A DNA stretch of 43,169 nt from Nanobdellota archaeon (GCA_021794235.1 JAJYRE010000002.1:1-43169), one strand, 5' to 3'; shown: positions 26,681 to 36,849, counted from the first letter of the stretch. Notes: generated by a model from the sequence alone, not told the origin. Made by a program: numbers and translations.

Positions 26681-27916
26681 ATGGTAGTGATTACAGCGGA
26701 AACTTCCCTATTTTTTATGTTGGGTCTAGCGGCCGTCCTAATAATAGGGTTCGTAGGCCGGGCCATAGCCAATAAGACGGCTGTTCCGTCCAGGATATGG
26801 CTGATAATATTCGGTATAATAATCGGACCGATATTGGGTTTCGTTAGGTATGAAAGTTTAGTCCCATATCTGCCATTTGTAACGAATCTTGTTATATTAC
26901 TGATACTTTTCAACGCAGGGCTGAACATAAAACTCGCCAAACTTATACACGGGGTGCCCAGAGGCCTAACCACATCTCTTGTAAATTTCTTGATAGTAGT
27001 CCTGTCCGTGGGCGTACTGATGTATTTTTTAGGATACAGTATAATCCTCTCGATACTGATAGGTCTTATCGTGGCAGGCGTAAGCCTCTCTGCGATGTCG
27101 GCATGGGGCCAGAAGAATCCCTACGAGGCCAGCAACAAAACGCTCCTGACTCTGGAGTCCTCGCTTTCCGAGCCGCTGAGCATAATATTAGTCTTGATAC
27201 TGATAAGCGCCATTCTTCTGCATAACTACAGCTTTTCTTTTGTTACAACCTCCCTTATCTCGGAGTTCTCGATAGGTTTCGTCCTCGGAGCGTTAGTAGC
27301 CATGGTATGGGTGCCTATGATGAGCCATTTCCAGAGAAAGCGCTATGAATATTCATACGTAGCTTCCCTCGCCATGGTCTTCCTGGTTTACACACTGTCG
27401 CAGGAACTAAACGGAAGCGGTCCGATCTCCGCGCTTATCTTCGGTATAATAATCTCAAACGGCGAGGAGATATTCCGTGCTCTGAAGTACAGGCACAGTA
27501 TCTCCTTCAACCTTAACAAGGAATCAAAATCCTTCAATAACCTAGTCACTTTTTTCACTACATCATTCTTCTTCGTATATTTCGGAGCGATGATTACACT
27601 CCAGGACTACCCGTCCTTCGTAGTCGGATTGGTAATAGCGCTGGTTATCCTGCTTGCCAGGTTCTCTGGCACCTACATCTCGCTCTTCAAATCGAAATAT
27701 TCCGGCACGGATAAGATAATAGTGTCATCTATGATGTCCAGGGGGATAGGTACGGCGATTGTCGCTACTATACCAATAGCGTATTCCATAAAGAACACAT
27801 CCAACCTGGTAGACGTCGTGTTTTCAGTGATATTTTTCACAGTATTCTTCAATAGTGTGCTGGTAGAACTCGCGAGAAAGAGGCAGGTCTCTATCGCAAA
27901 AACCGCTGGTGTTTAG
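26681..27916 (+). CDS. Sodium/proton (CPA-type) antiporter
   Basis: About 12 TM protein; RIWLIIFGIIIGPILGF...LFNAGLNIKL...; Kef/NhaP-like organisation. Confidence 0.82.
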   Translation: MVVITAETSLFFMLGLAAVLIIGFVGRAIANKTAVPSRIWLIIFGIIIGPILGFVRYESLVPYLPFVTNLVILLILFNAGLNIKLAKLIHGVPRGLTTSLVNFLIVVLSVGVLMYFLGYSIILSILIGLIVAGVSLSAMSAWGQKNPYEASNKTLLTLESSLSEPLSIILVLILISAILLHNYSFSFVTTSLISEFSIGFVLGALVAMVWVPMMSHFQRKRYEYSYVASLAMVFLVYTLSQELNGSGPISALIFGIIISNGEEIFRALKYRHSISFNLNKESKSFNNLVTFFTTSFFFVYFGAMITLQDYPSFVVGLVIALVILLARFSGTYISLFKSKYSGTDKIIVSSMMSRGIGTAIVATIPIAYSIKNTSNLVDVVFSVIFFTVFFNSVLVELARKRQVSIAKTAGV

Positions 27917-27919
27917 GCA

Positions 27920-29140
27920 ATGGCATACTCGATAACCGATGTTTTCTACATAGTCGCACTTATAATCCTGCTGGGGTTCCTGGGCGAGCAATTCTTTAGG
28001 CGTACAAAGATTCCCTCGTTTCTCTTCCTTATACTTGCCGGTTTTGTCCTAGGGCCCGTGCTAGGGATAATAAACAAAGTCGCTCTGACACCGTTTTTGG
28101 CGATAATCGCAGAGTTCACGCTTTTGATGGTCCTGTTTCACGGAGGCATGGATCTAAAGGTGACGAGCATACTCAAGGATGGGTGGAGACCTGTTGTACA
28201 AGTCCTTCTGTATATAGGAGTATCGGTCGGTCTGATATCTCTATTCTCGCACATAGTTTTGGGTTTCAGTATACCGGTAGCCCTGATATTCGCTTCAATA
28301 ATAGGCGGTGAAACCACCACTGTAATAATAATACCCCTGTCCCGCTCGCTGAATCTGCGTGAAAAGACGATAATGTTCCTCACCTTCGAAGCGGCTCTGA
28401 ACTCGATAATACTGGTGGTTCTTTTCCTTACGTTCGTAGGGCTCTACCAGAGCGGTACTGCGAGCCCTTACAACCTAACCGAGTCCCTCGTCTCCCAGTT
28501 TTCGATAGGTATACTCGTCGGTCTAGCCCTGTCCCTCATCTGGATCTATATACTTAATTATTTCAAAAAGGGGAAATACACCTACGTGCTTACGCTCGGC
28601 TTCCTGCTGCTTACCTACTCGATAACGAACAGCGTCAGCGGAAGCGGATTCCTTGCGGTTATAATCTTCGGAGTCGTATTCGGCAACCACCGGTTTATAA
28701 GCAACCTTATGAGGAGGAAAATAAACATGAACAATCTCACCAGGCAGATATTCACATTCCACGGTGAGATTACATTCCTGATGGAGACCCTTTTCTTTAT
28801 ATTTCTTGGATTGGTCCTTAGCATCTCATTATCAAGCCTATATGCGGGTCTCGGCGTGGGTCTGGCGCTGGTTTTGATACTGATGCTGTCGAGGTACCTG
28901 GCTGTAAACGTGTCAACTCTAAAGTCAGATATAGCAAAGGATAAGAAGATCATATTCGCATCAATGGCGCAGGGGCTTACTCCGGCGACCCTGGCGATAC
29001 TTTCGATAAATTACGGCATACAGCACGCCAACCTGTTCCTTACTTATGTTACCTATGTTATCATAATTACAAACATAGTGACTATGGTCGGTACATTCAT
29101 TATTACAAGAAAAGCCAATGCAGCCCATCCGAAAAAGTAA
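27920..29140 (+). CDS. Sodium/proton (CPA-type) antiporter, tandem paralogue
   Basis: FLFLILAGFVLGPVLGIINKVALTPFLAIIAEFTLLMVLFHGGMDLK; starts 3 nt after the stop of the first copy. Confidence 0.84.
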   Translation: MAYSITDVFYIVALIILLGFLGEQFFRRTKIPSFLFLILAGFVLGPVLGIINKVALTPFLAIIAEFTLLMVLFHGGMDLKVTSILKDGWRPVVQVLLYIGVSVGLISLFSHIVLGFSIPVALIFASIIGGETTTVIIIPLSRSLNLREKTIMFLTFEAALNSIILVVLFLTFVGLYQSGTASPYNLTESLVSQFSIGILVGLALSLIWIYILNYFKKGKYTYVLTLGFLLLTYSITNSVSGSGFLAVIIFGVVFGNHRFISNLMRRKINMNNLTRQIFTFHGEITFLMETLFFIFLGLVLSISLSSLYAGLGVGLALVLILMLSRYLAVNVSTLKSDIAKDKKIIFASMAQGLTPATLAILSINYGIQHANLFLTYVTYVIIITNIVTMVGTFIITRKANAAHPKK

Positions 29141-29147
29141 TTTAAAG
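29141..29147 (+). promoter_or_regulatory. TATA-like box (TTTAAAG) upstream of fumarase
   Basis: TTTAAAG about 26 nt before the ATG at 29168, directly after the antiporter stop. Confidence 0.45.
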
Positions 29148-29167
29148 TTCAAGCGACAATCCTTATC

Positions 29168-30595
29168 ATGAACTATAGGATCGAACACGATTACATGGGC
29201 GATGTCAAAGTCCCATCCGATGCCTATTGGGGCGTACAGACGCAGAGGGCTGTCGAAAACTTTCCAATCTCCGGACTAAGACCGCTGGAGGATTATACCA
29301 TTTCTATAGTAATGATAAAGAAAGCTGCTGCAGCCGCGAATGGGGAGATAGGGCTTCTCGATAAAAAGATAGCCCGGTCCATAATAAAAGCGGCTGACGA
29401 AGTCTTATCCGGTAAATTCTCGGATCAGTTCGTTGTCGACATATATCAGGCCGGAGAGGGCACATCCAATAATATGAATGTCAACGAAGTCCTTGCCAAT
29501 AGAGCCATAGAGCTGTTGAAAGGCAAAAAGGGCGATTATACGGTCGTGCACCCAAACGACCACGTGAACATGGGCCAGTCTTCCAACGATGTTATACCGA
29601 CTGCCGTAAAACTAGCGGCGCTGAAATTATCCTCAGAGCTTGTGAAATCCCTGGAGAAACTGTCAGGCTCCCTTCACAGAAAATCCAGAGAATTTAATTC
29701 GGTAATAAAGAGTGGAAGAACGCACCTGATGGACGCGGCACCGATACGTCTCGGGCAGGAGTTCTTGGCGTGGTCGGATCTGATAAAGGATTCCACCGCT
29801 AGGATAAATGCCTCCGCAAAGCGGCTCTTGGAGATAAACCTCGGCGCAACGGCTGTAGGCACCGGCGTTAACGCAGACCCTAGGTATGTAAAGCTAGCTG
29901 TAAAAAAGCTCTCACAATATACCGGATTTAAACTCACGCAGGCTAAAGACCTTCCCAAAGTGACTGAATCTTCATCGGATTTGTTAGACCTTTCCGGTTC
30001 TTTAAGGGTTCTGGCCGCTGACATTATAAAGATAGCCAATGACCTGCGCCTGATGAATTCCGGTCCGATAACAGGTCTTGCTGAGATAACACTTCCCGCC
30101 GTACAGCCAGGATCCTCGATAATGCCGGGGAAGGTGAACCCCAGCATAGCCGAGATGGTCGATATGGTCGGGTTTAGAGTCATAGGCGACAACGAAACTA
30201 TAATGCTGGCTACGCAGGCGGCACAGCTCGAGCTGAACGTAATGGAGCCTATAATAACTTACTGTCTGCTTCACGATTTAACGATACTAAAGAATGCAGT
30301 TTCTGTAATGTCGGAAAAGATGATAGACGGGATAACAGCTAACAAGTCCCACATGAAAGAGATGGTTGAGAAAACACCCGGCGTTGGTTTATTGCTAAAC
30401 CCTTATCTCGGTTACGAGAAGGCCGCCGGGCTGGTAAAAAAGGCGGTCTCCCAGAACAGGAGTGTGAGAGACGTTGTGGAAGAAAGCGGTCTGCTAGACA
30501 AAAAGACCATAGACAAGATATTCGACCCATACAACCTGACATCCCCCCGCAAGTTAACCGATTCGAAGAAAAAGAAGGGCACAGGTAAAACTTAA
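29168..30595 (+). CDS. fumC: Class II fumarate hydratase / aspartase family (fumarase likely from context)
   Basis: YWGVQTQRAVENFPISG; AGEGTSNNMNVNEVLANRA; HPNDHVNMGQSSNDVIPTA; GSSIMPGKVNPSIAEM signature. Confidence 0.9.
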   Translation: MNYRIEHDYMGDVKVPSDAYWGVQTQRAVENFPISGLRPLEDYTISIVMIKKAAAAANGEIGLLDKKIARSIIKAADEVLSGKFSDQFVVDIYQAGEGTSNNMNVNEVLANRAIELLKGKKGDYTVVHPNDHVNMGQSSNDVIPTAVKLAALKLSSELVKSLEKLSGSLHRKSREFNSVIKSGRTHLMDAAPIRLGQEFLAWSDLIKDSTARINASAKRLLEINLGATAVGTGVNADPRYVKLAVKKLSQYTGFKLTQAKDLPKVTESSSDLLDLSGSLRVLAADIIKIANDLRLMNSGPITGLAEITLPAVQPGSSIMPGKVNPSIAEMVDMVGFRVIGDNETIMLATQAAQLELNVMEPIITYCLLHDLTILKNAVSVMSEKMIDGITANKSHMKEMVEKTPGVGLLLNPYLGYEKAAGLVKKAVSQNRSVRDVVEESGLLDKKTIDKIFDPYNLTSPRKLTDSKKKKGTGKT

Positions 30596-30619
30596 ATTTC
30601 ATCCACCGTTTATAATAAG

Positions 30620-33397
30620 ATGGCACACGACACAGTTCTTAACGCAAGAAGCTCTTTCGACCTTAACGGCAAATCAATACAGTATCTCTCCATCCCGTAT
30701 CTGGAGAAGAACGGACTCGCGAAAGTGTCCCGTCTGCCTTTTTCGATCAGGGTAGTCCTAGAATCACTCATGCGGAATATAGACGGGAAAAGCGTAAAAT
30801 ACGAAGATGTCATCGCTCTGGCAAACTGGAATTCAAAATCACCCGGAGACAGAGACATCCCTTTCAAGGTAGCGAGGGTGCTCATGCAGGATTTCACCGG
30901 TGTCCCGGCGGTTGTCGATATAGCCGCAATAAGAGACTATGTGGCGAAGATGGGAAAGGATCCGTCAACGGTGGAACCTTTGATGAAAGTGGACCTTGTA
31001 ATAGACCACTCAGTTCAAGTCGATCTGTTCGGTGTTCCTGACGCATTTAAAGAGAACCAGAAAAAGGAAGTAGACAGGAACAGCGAGAGGTACAAGCTTC
31101 TCAAGTGGGCGAGCCAGGCATTCAAGAAATTCAACGTCTTTCCCCCTTCCGCAGGAATATGCCACCAGGTGAATCTGGAATACCTGGGAGAGGTAGTGCA
31201 CTTGGACGCTCATAGTCAGATCGCATACCCGGATACGCTGGTCGGTACGGATTCGCACACCACTATGATAGACGGGCTCGGTATAGTGGGTTTTGGCGTC
31301 GGCGGCATCGAAGCAGAGGCGGCGCTTCTAAACCAACCGGTATCGTTCACGACCCCAAAAGTCCTGGGGGTGCACATGACAAACAGGCTGAAGGAAGGCG
31401 TAACTGCTATGGATTTGGCACTGACTCTTACAAAGAAGTTCAGGGAGAAAGGAGTTGTCGGGTGGTTCATAGAATTTTATGGTGACGGTATAAAGACACT
31501 GTCGCTGCCCGACAGGGCAACGACTTCCAATATGTGTCCTGAGTACGGTGCTACGATTTCATTTTTCCCTGTGGACAATGAGACATTGAACTATATGAAG
31601 CAGACAGGCAGGAGCGAGGAGCAGATAGCCCTAGTCAAGAAGTATTACGAAGAGCAGGAAATGTTTAACATAAACTACGATGACGTAGAATTCAGCGATG
31701 TTCTCGAATTGGATCTGTCCGCCATAGAGCCATCCGTATCCGGGCCCAGCAATCCTAAGCAGACCGTTTCGCTATCCGATGTGCCGGACACGTTCCTAAG
31801 CGCATTTCTGTATGACGGTGGCGGTAGTGATTCTTCCAAGCTCAGCAAGGAGATGGTCAGGCTTGGCAGCGAGAGTAACATAATCGAGCCAAATACGGCG
31901 GTCTTAAAACACCAGGGCAAGAACCTCAAGTCTGCAAAGATCAGCATAAAAGGCACGGAGGAGGAGCTGTCCGACGGTGATATAGTCATATCAGCCATAA
32001 CCAGCTGCACAAACACCAGTAATCCGGTCGCTATGATTGCAGCGGGCCTGTTGGCGAAAAAAGCCGTTGAGAAAGGGTTGAGCGTAAACAAAAAGGTTAA
32101 GACCAGCCTGGCACCCGGCTCAAGGGTAGTTACGGACTACCTGGCCAAGTCAAATCTGGATGAATACCTTGACAAGCTCGGTTATTCCCTAGTAGGATAC
32201 GGCTGCACAACCTGCATAGGAAACAGCGGGCCACTCATACCGGAAGTATCCTCGGCGATACGCAGCAACGGAATAGCTACGGCAAGCGTCCTGTCAGGAA
32301 ACAGAAATTACGAATCCAGAATCCATAACGAAGTAAAGGGCAACTATCTGATGTCGCCTTCTTTAGTAGTCGCCTACGGTCTAGCCGGTTCGATATTGAA
32401 GGACCTGTCAAGGGAGGCGATAGGTAAGAACGCGAACGGCGAGGAGATATTCCTTAAAGACATCTGGCCTTCGGATATGGAGATACTGGAAGTATTGGAC
32501 AAAGTTTTGTCTCCTTCAGAATTCAAGGAAAAATACAAGGATAACCTTAGGGATGTGAACCCCTACTGGAATGATTTGGCCCCTGCTACTGGTTTATTGT
32601 ATGAATGGGAGAAAGACAGCACCTACATAAGGCTTCCGACATTTTTCGAATCATTCAATCCAAAAGAGAACGTGGAGGTAAAACCGATCGAAAACGCCGT
32701 GACGCTGGCAGTATTCGGAGATTCAGTGTCTACAGACCACATATCCCCTGCGGGCGCGATACAGAAGGACAGTCCCGCCGGCAAGTATCTATTGGAGCAC
32801 GGTGTTGACGTAAAGGACTTCAACACATACGGTTCCAGAAGAGGCAACCATGAGGTAATGGTTCGCGGAACCTTCGCAAACAACAGGATAAAGAACCTGC
32901 TCGTGGAGGGAACCGAGGGGGGATACACGATTCATTTTCCGGACAAGAAAAAGATGTTCATCTATGACGCCGCCATGAAATACAAGGAGGAAGGCAAGCC
33001 TCTTGTTGTCATAGCCGGTGCGGAGTACGGGAGCGGCAGCAGCAGAGACTGGGCCGCAAAAGGGCCTATGCTTCTGGGGGTAAAGGCCGTGGTCGCGAAA
33101 AGCTTTGAGAGGATACACAGGAGCAACCTTATAGGTATGGGAATAATCCCAATCCAGTTTAAGGAAGGCCAGGACGCCGCATCCCTCGGCATAGATTTTT
33201 CAAAACCGGTTTCAATCGATCTCAGTGATGGTATGAAACCGAAGGATGAACTGACTATCCGGTTTACTAAAAACACCGGTGAGGCAGCGGATGCCAAAAT
33301 AATCAGCCGTATAGATTCCGAGATAGAGCTTGACTACTACAAGTGCGGCGGCATACTGAACTACGTCATAAAGAAGATAGCTGGGGACAGCGGATAA
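30620..33397 (+). CDS. acnA: Aconitate hydratase (AcnA type)
   Basis: VPAVVDIAAIRDYV; VGTDSHTTMIDGLGIVGFGVGGIEAEAALLNQPVS; ITSCTNTSNPVAMIAAGLLAKKA; GYGCTTCIGNSGPL; GAEYGSGSSRDWAAKGP. Confidence 0.96.
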   Translation: MAHDTVLNARSSFDLNGKSIQYLSIPYLEKNGLAKVSRLPFSIRVVLESLMRNIDGKSVKYEDVIALANWNSKSPGDRDIPFKVARVLMQDFTGVPAVVDIAAIRDYVAKMGKDPSTVEPLMKVDLVIDHSVQVDLFGVPDAFKENQKKEVDRNSERYKLLKWASQAFKKFNVFPPSAGICHQVNLEYLGEVVHLDAHSQIAYPDTLVGTDSHTTMIDGLGIVGFGVGGIEAEAALLNQPVSFTTPKVLGVHMTNRLKEGVTAMDLALTLTKKFREKGVVGWFIEFYGDGIKTLSLPDRATTSNMCPEYGATISFFPVDNETLNYMKQTGRSEEQIALVKKYYEEQEMFNINYDDVEFSDVLELDLSAIEPSVSGPSNPKQTVSLSDVPDTFLSAFLYDGGGSDSSKLSKEMVRLGSESNIIEPNTAVLKHQGKNLKSAKISIKGTEEELSDGDIVISAITSCTNTSNPVAMIAAGLLAKKAVEKGLSVNKKVKTSLAPGSRVVTDYLAKSNLDEYLDKLGYSLVGYGCTTCIGNSGPLIPEVSSAIRSNGIATASVLSGNRNYESRIHNEVKGNYLMSPSLVVAYGLAGSILKDLSREAIGKNANGEEIFLKDIWPSDMEILEVLDKVLSPSEFKEKYKDNLRDVNPYWNDLAPATGLLYEWEKDSTYIRLPTFFESFNPKENVEVKPIENAVTLAVFGDSVSTDHISPAGAIQKDSPAGKYLLEHGVDVKDFNTYGSRRGNHEVMVRGTFANNRIKNLLVEGTEGGYTIHFPDKKKMFIYDAAMKYKEEGKPLVVIAGAEYGSGSSRDWAAKGPMLLGVKAVVAKSFERIHRSNLIGMGIIPIQFKEGQDAASLGIDFSKPVSIDLSDGMKPKDELTIRFTKNTGEAADAKIISRIDSEIELDYYKCGGILNYVIKKIAGDSG

Positions 33398-33405
33398 ACC
33401 GTCTT

Positions 33406-34254
33406 ATGCTATTAGAAGCCAATGGCCTGAGTCTTGGATATTTCGGTAGGAAAGTCCTTTCAGATATATCTTTCAAGATAGATGAGCCTGCAATATATGT
33501 TCTGCTCGGTCTTAACGGGAGCGGTAAGACCACACTGTTCAGGGGCATAACAGGGGTTCTGACCCCAATGTCCGGAAACGTTAAACTCGGCGGCAAAGAC
33601 ACTTTTTTAGACAGTGAAGCAAGGAAACAAGTGACCTATCTCGGGCACGCAAGCGGGATACTGGACGGTGTGAAGGTAATAGATTCTCTGAAGTTTTATG
33701 CCGACATAGAAGACGCCACCGAATCCGATATAGAGCGTGCGGTGAAGCTCGCAGAGGCGGAGCAGTTTCTTGACAGCTACTACAACAGCCTAAGCGAGGG
33801 GCAGAAAAAGAGAGTATCTATAGCGAGGGCCTTCATCAAGGAGAAGGAGATATACCTGCTGGATGAGCCGACAAGCAACTTGGACCCCAAGGCCGCGATG
33901 GGTATACGAGAAACGCTTCTTTCACTGAGCAAGGACAAGATAGTCATATACTCATCCCATAATCTCTACGAGGCGAGGGAGATAGGAAAGTATGTACTTG
34001 CGCTCAGTGATGGTAAGATGAAGTTGTTTGACAGGATAAGCAACCTGAAAAGCACCGGTTACAAGATAGGGATAAGGACCGACAAGGATCCGTCCAGTTT
34101 CCTTGCCAATCCTGAGAGGGACGGTGAATACTGGGTAGTCTCAGTAAAAGACCCCAGTGAGGTGTCCGCGATAGTAAGCGAACTGGTAAAAAACAACATT
34201 TCAATAACAGAGGTGAAGGAACTCAGCAATCCGCTGGAGGGCCTGTTCAAGTAG
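33406..34254 (+). CDS. ABC transporter ATP-binding protein
   Basis: Start MLLEANGLSLGYFGRKVLSDISF at 33406 preferred over the longer ORF start at 33343; Walker A GLNGSGKTT; LSEGQKKRVSIARAF; YLLDEPTSNLDPKA. Confidence 0.93.
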   Translation: MLLEANGLSLGYFGRKVLSDISFKIDEPAIYVLLGLNGSGKTTLFRGITGVLTPMSGNVKLGGKDTFLDSEARKQVTYLGHASGILDGVKVIDSLKFYADIEDATESDIERAVKLAEAEQFLDSYYNSLSEGQKKRVSIARAFIKEKEIYLLDEPTSNLDPKAAMGIRETLLSLSKDKIVIYSSHNLYEAREIGKYVLALSDGKMKLFDRISNLKSTGYKIGIRTDKDPSSFLANPERDGEYWVVSVKDPSEVSAIVSELVKNNISITEVKELSNPLEGLFK

Positions 34255-34255
34255 A

Positions 34256-35005
34256 ATGGAAAACGCATTCAGGAAATTCGTTATTCAGATAACTAGGCGC
34301 ACAATACACCAGACTAAGCTGTATATCATATTGATGTTTGCAGTAACCACTCTTGTATCAGTGGTATACATGTGGCAGATAAACGGGGCCGCATCATCCG
34401 CCAGTCACGCCGCAACGGCTCAGTTGGGTGCACTATCGGTCTTGATAGGGCCCCTGTTCATACCTATTCTAGCCTCTATAATAGGCTCCTTGCCGCTAGT
34501 GATATTCCTTAGCGACAAGGCAAGGGGAGTATACGAGTATCTTATGGCGTATGAATTCGATCTGGTGCAGATATACCTGGCGTTTATAGTTGCATCCATG
34601 ATTGCGGTGTTGATGTTCGTCCTTCCAGCCGTAGTTGTAGTGCTGCTCTCTGCACATCTCATGAACATAGCTGTCAGTTCGCTTCTTGTCGAGATGATAC
34701 TGGTTTACACTATACCATACTCTGTCCTTGTAACCGTTATTGTGATACTGATGTCATTGACCTGGTCAGCCCTAGCGCAGAAAAGGCAGTTCGTCAACTC
34801 CCCTACAGGAATAGCGCCTCTTATCGGCTCGGCACCTACATTCGTACTCTTATTCATATCCATATTCGGCTCAGCCAGCGGTGATATACCGGTATCTAAT
34901 ATCATAACTTATTCCGGCATACTCTCCGTATTCATAGCTCTGCTCCTCGTGGTCATGGTCTTCGTATCGATAAAGAAGATGGCCAGAGAAAGGTTCCTGC
35001 CTTAG
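34256..35005 (+). CDS. ABC-2-type transporter permease
   Basis: About 6 TM protein starting 1 nt after the ABC ATPase stop. Confidence 0.75.
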   Translation: MENAFRKFVIQITRRTIHQTKLYIILMFAVTTLVSVVYMWQINGAASSASHAATAQLGALSVLIGPLFIPILASIIGSLPLVIFLSDKARGVYEYLMAYEFDLVQIYLAFIVASMIAVLMFVLPAVVVVLLSAHLMNIAVSSLLVEMILVYTIPYSVLVTVIVILMSLTWSALAQKRQFVNSPTGIAPLIGSAPTFVLLFISIFGSASGDIPVSNIITYSGILSVFIALLLVVMVFVSIKKMARERFLP

Positions 35006-35156
35006 TCTAAAAGACTCCATCTTACTCCTCCAAAATCCCTTACGGTTTTTCATCTATTCACCGGTATTTTCATATTTCATAGTGTCTGCTGGCGGCCGTT
35101 TTCGATAGACCTTTGTTCCGTTAACGCATAAATAAGGGGGGCATTCTCTAATACGT

Positions 35157-36380
35157 ATGAAAATATCCAGGTTGGATAACGGCTTAACCTATGCAGTTCA
35201 TCCGATGGACGTAAGCTATGTAAGTATAGTTGCCTCCGTCGGCCTCGGCAGCCTCTACGAGAGCAAGAAGGAGTCTGCACACCTGCTAGAGCACCTTGTG
35301 TTCGAGGGCACAAAAACAAGGGACTACAGGGAAATACTGGACGAATTCGACAGTTCTACGGTCAACAATAACTATAATGCACAGACCTACCCTGATAAAA
35401 TACTTTTCATGTCGTTCGGAGCCAAGAACAAGGCAGATAAGATGATGGGAATAATCTCCGATATAATCCAGAATCCCACCTTTCCCCGTGACAGGATGGA
35501 TATAGAGAAGGAGGCTGTAAGAAGGGAGCTGGCATCCGCATCAGACGGCCTCACAACCGAGCTCGTCTCAGCGATGTACGGAAAGATGTTCCGCAACAGC
35601 GATCTCGATAACGCGCTCAGGATAGCTTCGGATGATGAAATAGCATCGCTTACGCGTGAGGACATCCTGAAGGAGCATGATTATTTCTTCAGGCCAGACA
35701 ACGTGGCTGTCGTCATATACGGCGGGATAAACACTATCAAAGGTAAGGGAATAGTCCATGAAAACTTCTCCGATTTCTCAGGCAGGTTTAGAGGAATAAG
35801 AAAACCCGTCATAAAACCGACTTACGACACCTCAGACGAAATTGTGAAATCCAAAATGGTATCAGGTCCGACTCTCGCTTTCGGTTTTCCGATTCCGGAG
35901 TACAGGTCGGATAACAGAGAGGAGAGGGTCGCTCTGGAGGTGGTTGCAGACCTCCTTAATAAACGCTTCATGGATGCGCTTCGGCACAAAAACGGATACG
36001 TCTACGACGTATCGGCAGACACAACGAATTACGCACAATTCGGGTCTTTGCTTGTCGCTACCGAGTGCTCTCATGAGAACATGGACAGGGTGAAGGAGGA
36101 GGTATCAAAGCAGATATCCCTCATGCACGGCGGAGAAATAGACGGTGTGGAGCTGGAAAAAATTCTTTATTCCTCAAGAGACGAGCAAAACGTTGCACTG
36201 TACACTCAGCCGGTGCCCGCCGCAATGACAATAGCCTCTGCCTACATATACACCAAAGATGCGAAATACACCAAGTCCTTAGATAAGGACCTAGATATCA
36301 ACATCGACATTGTAAGGGAAGTATCAGAAAAATACCTGAACCCCGACAGGATGTCTAAGGTTTCTCTGCTGCCGAAATAG
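35157..36380 (+). CDS. M16 family (inverzincin) zinc peptidase
   Basis: SAHLLEHLVFEGTKTRDYREI contains HxxEH; NAQTYPDKILF; M16 domain layout. Confidence 0.9.
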   Translation: MKISRLDNGLTYAVHPMDVSYVSIVASVGLGSLYESKKESAHLLEHLVFEGTKTRDYREILDEFDSSTVNNNYNAQTYPDKILFMSFGAKNKADKMMGIISDIIQNPTFPRDRMDIEKEAVRRELASASDGLTTELVSAMYGKMFRNSDLDNALRIASDDEIASLTREDILKEHDYFFRPDNVAVVIYGGINTIKGKGIVHENFSDFSGRFRGIRKPVIKPTYDTSDEIVKSKMVSGPTLAFGFPIPEYRSDNREERVALEVVADLLNKRFMDALRHKNGYVYDVSADTTNYAQFGSLLVATECSHENMDRVKEEVSKQISLMHGGEIDGVELEKILYSSRDEQNVALYTQPVPAAMTIASAYIYTKDAKYTKSLDKDLDINIDIVREVSEKYLNPDRMSKVSLLPK

Positions 36381-36421
36381 AAAAATCACGCTGGGAACGC
36401 CCCGCCGGCTCCTGCACAAGC

Positions 36422-36428
36422 TTTAAAT
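36422..36428 (+). promoter_or_regulatory. TATA-like box (TTTAAAT) upstream of Lys-tail protein
   Basis: TTTAAATATATAA with centre about 26 nt before the ATG at 36451. Confidence 0.5.
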
Positions 36429-36450
36429 ATATAAAATTGGAATATTAAAT

Positions 36451-36849
36451 ATGGCGATTGATAAAATCGAGTTACACGAAGTTGAACTAAATACGAAACA
36501 GGTCAAGGAAGCATCCGAGACCATAAAACAGCTCCAGGACGATCTTGAAGACACGCTTGATCAGTACCAGGATTCTTCGGAAAGATTTGATAACGGAGAG
36601 ATCTCAAGAAAGGAATTTTCAGACCTTACAAGGTCCAAGAACGAGCATATTATCGCTCTCAGAGAGAGATTGAATGAACACTTCAGCGTGTTTGCCAAAT
36701 CGGTGAACGCCCTTGATATAATACTTTCCAGAGCCAAGAAAGAACTGGCAGACTCGACAGGCAAGAAGAAAAGCGCTAAAAAGAAAGTGAAGAAAGCCGT
36801 CAAGAAGAAGGCCAAGAAGAAATCCTCAAAGAAACCTTCAAAGAAATAA
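36451..36849 (+). CDS. Small coiled-coil protein with lysine-rich (histone H1-like) C-terminal tail
   Basis: Helical N-term with many E/K/Q; tail KKKSAKKKVKKAVKKKAKKKSSKKPSKK. Confidence 0.75.
   Translation: MAIDKIELHEVELNTKQVKEASETIKQLQDDLEDTLDQYQDSSERFDNGEISRKEFSDLTRSKNEHIIALRERLNEHFSVFAKSVNALDIILSRAKKELADSTGKKKSAKKKVKKAVKKKAKKKSSKKPSKK

Noticed and set aside
33343-33405. N-terminal extension of the ABC ATPase ORF
   Set aside because: Overlaps the end of aconitase; MLLEANGLSLGY at 33406 is the natural ABC start.
35005-35022. AGTCT-AAA-AGACT mini hairpin after the ABC permease
   Set aside because: Only 5-bp arms; could easily be chance.
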